From contig JAFDZJ010000085.1 in the NCBI GenBank assembly GCA_018266965.1, positions 1 to 14,317 of the forward strand: DNA of 14,317 bases, given 5' to 3'. Positions 12,892-14,317 of this stretch are shown here, in pieces. Within the stretch, counting starts at the first letter, position 1, and every line of letters begins with the position of its first letter. The notes beneath the pieces are model-generated. The model was given only the letters and a program-made list of their open reading frames with translations. It was not told where the DNA came from and did no database searches. The stretch is from Bacteroidota bacterium. GTDB taxonomy: Bacteria > Bacteroidota > Bacteroidia > Flavobacteriales > Weeksellaceae. The translations under genes and the position numbers were made by a program.

Positions 12892-14034
12892 ATGAATATT
12901 CCACGAAAACATAATGGTTCTGATCTCACTATTTTCTCCGAAATGTCAGCACTTGCCGAACAATTTTCTGCCATCAACCTTTCCCAAGGTTTTCCTGATT
13001 ATGAAATTGATGATAGATTAAAGAAACTTTTGGCAGAAGCTACCGAAAAAAATTATAACCAATATGCACCTTTGCAAGGTAATCCTTATCTAATAGAGAA
13101 TCTTGTTGCCTTCAACAAAAATAGAAAATTACCAATTTCAGTTGATAAAACTGAAATTACCATAACTCCGGGAGCTACTTATGCAATCTATACCACACTC
13201 GCAACTATACTACAACCTGGCGATGAAGTAATTGTTTTTGATCCTTGCTACGACTCGTATGTTCCGGCAATAGAGATGAATGGTGGGAAACCAGTATTTG
13301 TAGCTCTCAATGATAAATTTGAGATTAATTGGCAACATTTTGTTGATGCAATTTCCGAGAAAACAAAAGCGGTAATTATCAACTCTCCCAATAATCCGTC
13401 TGGTAAAATTTGGTCCAAAGAGTCTATTGATATTTTTTGGAATTATATAAAAGACACAGAGATTATCGTGATTTCCGATGAAGTTTATGACTTGTTGGTG
13501 TATGATGATGCGTTGTTTTATAGTGCCTTTCATCATCCTGAACTGAAAAAAAGATGTTTTAGCATTTTTTCTTTTGGAAAAATGTTCCATGTTACAGGTT
13601 GGAAATTGGGGTATATAATTGCTTGTGAAGAGCTTTCTTTGGCTTTCAGAAGAGTCCATCAATACCTTACTTTTTGTGCTAATTCTCCTGCTCAATACGC
13701 TTTGGCTAAATATTTAGAAATTTTTGATGTAGAAGAAAATAAAAAATTTATGCAAAAGAAAAGAGATCTTTTTTTGGAAACAATGAAAGATGTACCAATA
13801 GATTTTGGAAAACCTGCTAATGGTAGTTATTTTCAAACTGGAAATTTCAAAAATTATCAACCTGACATGTCGGATAAAGAGTTTGCAATATGGCTTACCA
13901 AAGAACTGAAAGTTGCAACAATACCTGTTTCTGCTTTTTATCATGATCAGAAAAATACGGGTAATATCCGTTTCTGTTTTACAAAAAAAGAAGAGACTAT
14001 ACTACAAGCTGCTGAAAGATTGAAAAGGTTATGA
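12892..14034 (+). CDS. PLP-dependent class I/II aminotransferase, methionine/kynurenine aminotransferase type
   Basis: The 380-residue cytoplasmic protein is a fold-type I PLP enzyme. It has LSQGFPDYEID (30-40), the cofactor-binding TPGATYAIY (92-100), NSPNNPSG (164-171), Asp196 and Tyr199 (SDEVYD), the Schiff-base Lys230 in SFGKMFHVTGWKLGY (227-241), and Arg360 (GNIRFCF), which should hold the substrate carboxylate. Overall it most resembles YbdL-type methionine aminotransferases and the related kynurenine aminotransferases, which use keto-acids such as 4-methylthio-2-oxobutyrate. Exact specificity cannot be fixed from sequence. The start ATG is at 12892 (MNIPRKHNGSDLTIF). It is divergent from the M28 peptidase gene. 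Its final codons and stop (GGTTATGA) coincide with the first unit of an 8-bp tandem repeat that continues downstream. No clear terminator is seen before the window ends. Confidence 0.93.
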   Translation: MNIPRKHNGSDLTIFSEMSALAEQFSAINLSQGFPDYEIDDRLKKLLAEATEKNYNQYAPLQGNPYLIENLVAFNKNRKLPISVDKTEITITPGATYAIYTTLATILQPGDEVIVFDPCYDSYVPAIEMNGGKPVFVALNDKFEINWQHFVDAISEKTKAVIINSPNNPSGKIWSKESIDIFWNYIKDTEIIVISDEVYDLLVYDDALFYSAFHHPELKKRCFSIFSFGKMFHVTGWKLGYIIACEELSLAFRRVHQYLTFCANSPAQYALAKYLEIFDVEENKKFMQKKRDLFLETMKDVPIDFGKPANGSYFQTGNFKNYQPDMSDKEFAIWLTKELKVATIPVSAFYHDQKNTGNIRFCFTKKEETILQAAERLKRL

Positions 14035-14116
14035 GGTAATTTAGGTTATGAAGTTATGAAGTTATGAGGTTATGAAGTTATGAGGTTATGAGGTTATGAA
14101 GTTATGAAGTTATGAA
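14028..14116 (+). repeat. Tandem 8-bp repeat GTTATGAR, about ten units
   Basis: Nine consecutive units of GTTATGAA or GTTATGAG fill 14045-14116 without interruption. One further unit at 14028-14035 spans the aminotransferase stop codon, and a degenerate 9-nt piece (GTAATTTAG) lies between. The unit contains overlapping ATG and TGA-type signals in different frames. Just after it, GCTAC-GAA-GTAGC (14119-14131) forms a small hairpin. The array looks like a slippage expansion and probably codes for nothing. Confidence 0.95.
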
Positions 14117-14131
14117 GAGCTACGAAGTAGC

Positions 14132-14263
14132 GACATCAATAGCATTGGGTAAAGCCCAATGAAGACATCAATAGCATTGGGTAACGCCCAATGAAGACAT
14201 CAATAGCATTGGGTAACGCCCAATGAAGGTAACGCCCGATGAAGGTAACACCCAATCATTGAA
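14132..14263 (+). repeat. Three 32-bp palindrome-bearing tandem repeats plus two partial copies
   Basis: Full units occupy 14132-14163, 14164-14195 and 14196-14227. Units 2 and 3 are identical, and unit 1 differs at one base (TAAAG instead of TAACG). Each contains CATTGGG, a 5-nt spacer and CCCAATG, a 7-bp hairpin. Shortened copies follow at 14228-14243 and 14244-14263, starting with GGTAAC. There are no unique spacers, so this is not a CRISPR array. It resembles short palindromic intergenic repeats of the REP/MITE kind. Confidence 0.92.
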
Positions 14264-14290
14264 TTTTTTTTCAATCGTATTGTATTTTTG
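14259..14290 (+). promoter_or_regulatory. Putative promoter pointing out of the window
   Basis: TTG (14259-14261), a 21-bp spacer and TATTTTTG (14283-14290) fit the Bacteroidota promoter pattern. The -33 part lies in the last partial repeat copy and in a small inverted repeat (ATTGAA, six T, TTCAAT; 14258-14275). It may serve a gene beginning beyond 14317, which is not visible. Confidence 0.4.
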
Positions 14291-14317
14291 TTTAATTTTA
14301 AATTTTAATAATTTTAA

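Noticed and set aside
13210..13695. 161-codon minus-strand frame inside the aminotransferase gene
   Set aside because: The plus-strand frame has all PLP-enzyme motifs; the antisense translation shows no family resemblance.
14132..14263. Possible CRISPR array
   Set aside because: The 32-bp units are contiguous, contain an internal hairpin and have no unique spacers; no cas gene is present.

Overview
The window looks like a chromosomal segment of a member of the Bacteroidota, most likely order Flavobacteriales. The evidence is strongly AT-rich DNA, start codons without Shine-Dalgarno sequences, several promoter elements of the Bacteroidota type (TAnnTTTG at -7, TTG or TTTG at -33), a type IX secretion (T9SS type B) sorting domain, and an atpD-atpC pair standing apart from other ATP synthase genes. 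The TatC and RecQ sequences remind me of the Chryseobacterium/Weeksellaceae side of the order, but that placement is from memory and is tentative.

Layout. 1-311 (-): 5' part of a BadF/BadG-type sugar kinase cut by the window edge. 462-2078 (-): secreted M1 metallopeptidase. 2193-4445 (-): large secreted protein with an L-type lectin domain and a T9SS type B signal, followed by a terminator with a UUCG loop. 4622-6459 (-): two-gene unit kdsD-tatC. 6620-8818 (+): recQ, divergent from kdsD. A 30-bp perfect palindrome ends recQ and the convergent atpDC unit (8887-10747, -). 10942-11313 (-): small RlpA-like secreted protein. 11314-11658: AT-rich non-coding stretch with short repeats and promoter elements. 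11659-11730 (+): tRNA-Arg(CCU) with its own promoter and terminator. 11783-12799 (-): M28-family lipoprotein peptidase. 12892-14034 (+): PLP-dependent aminotransferase of the methionine/kynurenine type. 14028-14263: cluster of tandem repeats, then a promoter-like site pointing out of the window.

How the genes fit together. There is no single pathway. The theme is ordinary housekeeping plus cell-envelope functions: energy (AtpD/AtpC), DNA repair (RecQ), Kdo precursor synthesis (KdsD), folded-protein export (TatC), peptidoglycan-associated RlpA, two exported peptidases that could feed amino acids to the cell, an aminotransferase, and one T9SS surface or secreted lectin. I see no phage, transposase, CRISPR array, toxin-antitoxin or defence locus, and no convincing undescribed system. 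The most unusual items are the two-family repeat cluster beginning inside the aminotransferase stop codon, a RecQ without its zinc-binding cysteines, an epsilon subunit without its C-terminal helices, and repeat structures around the rlpA, tRNA and atpD-atpC intergenic regions.
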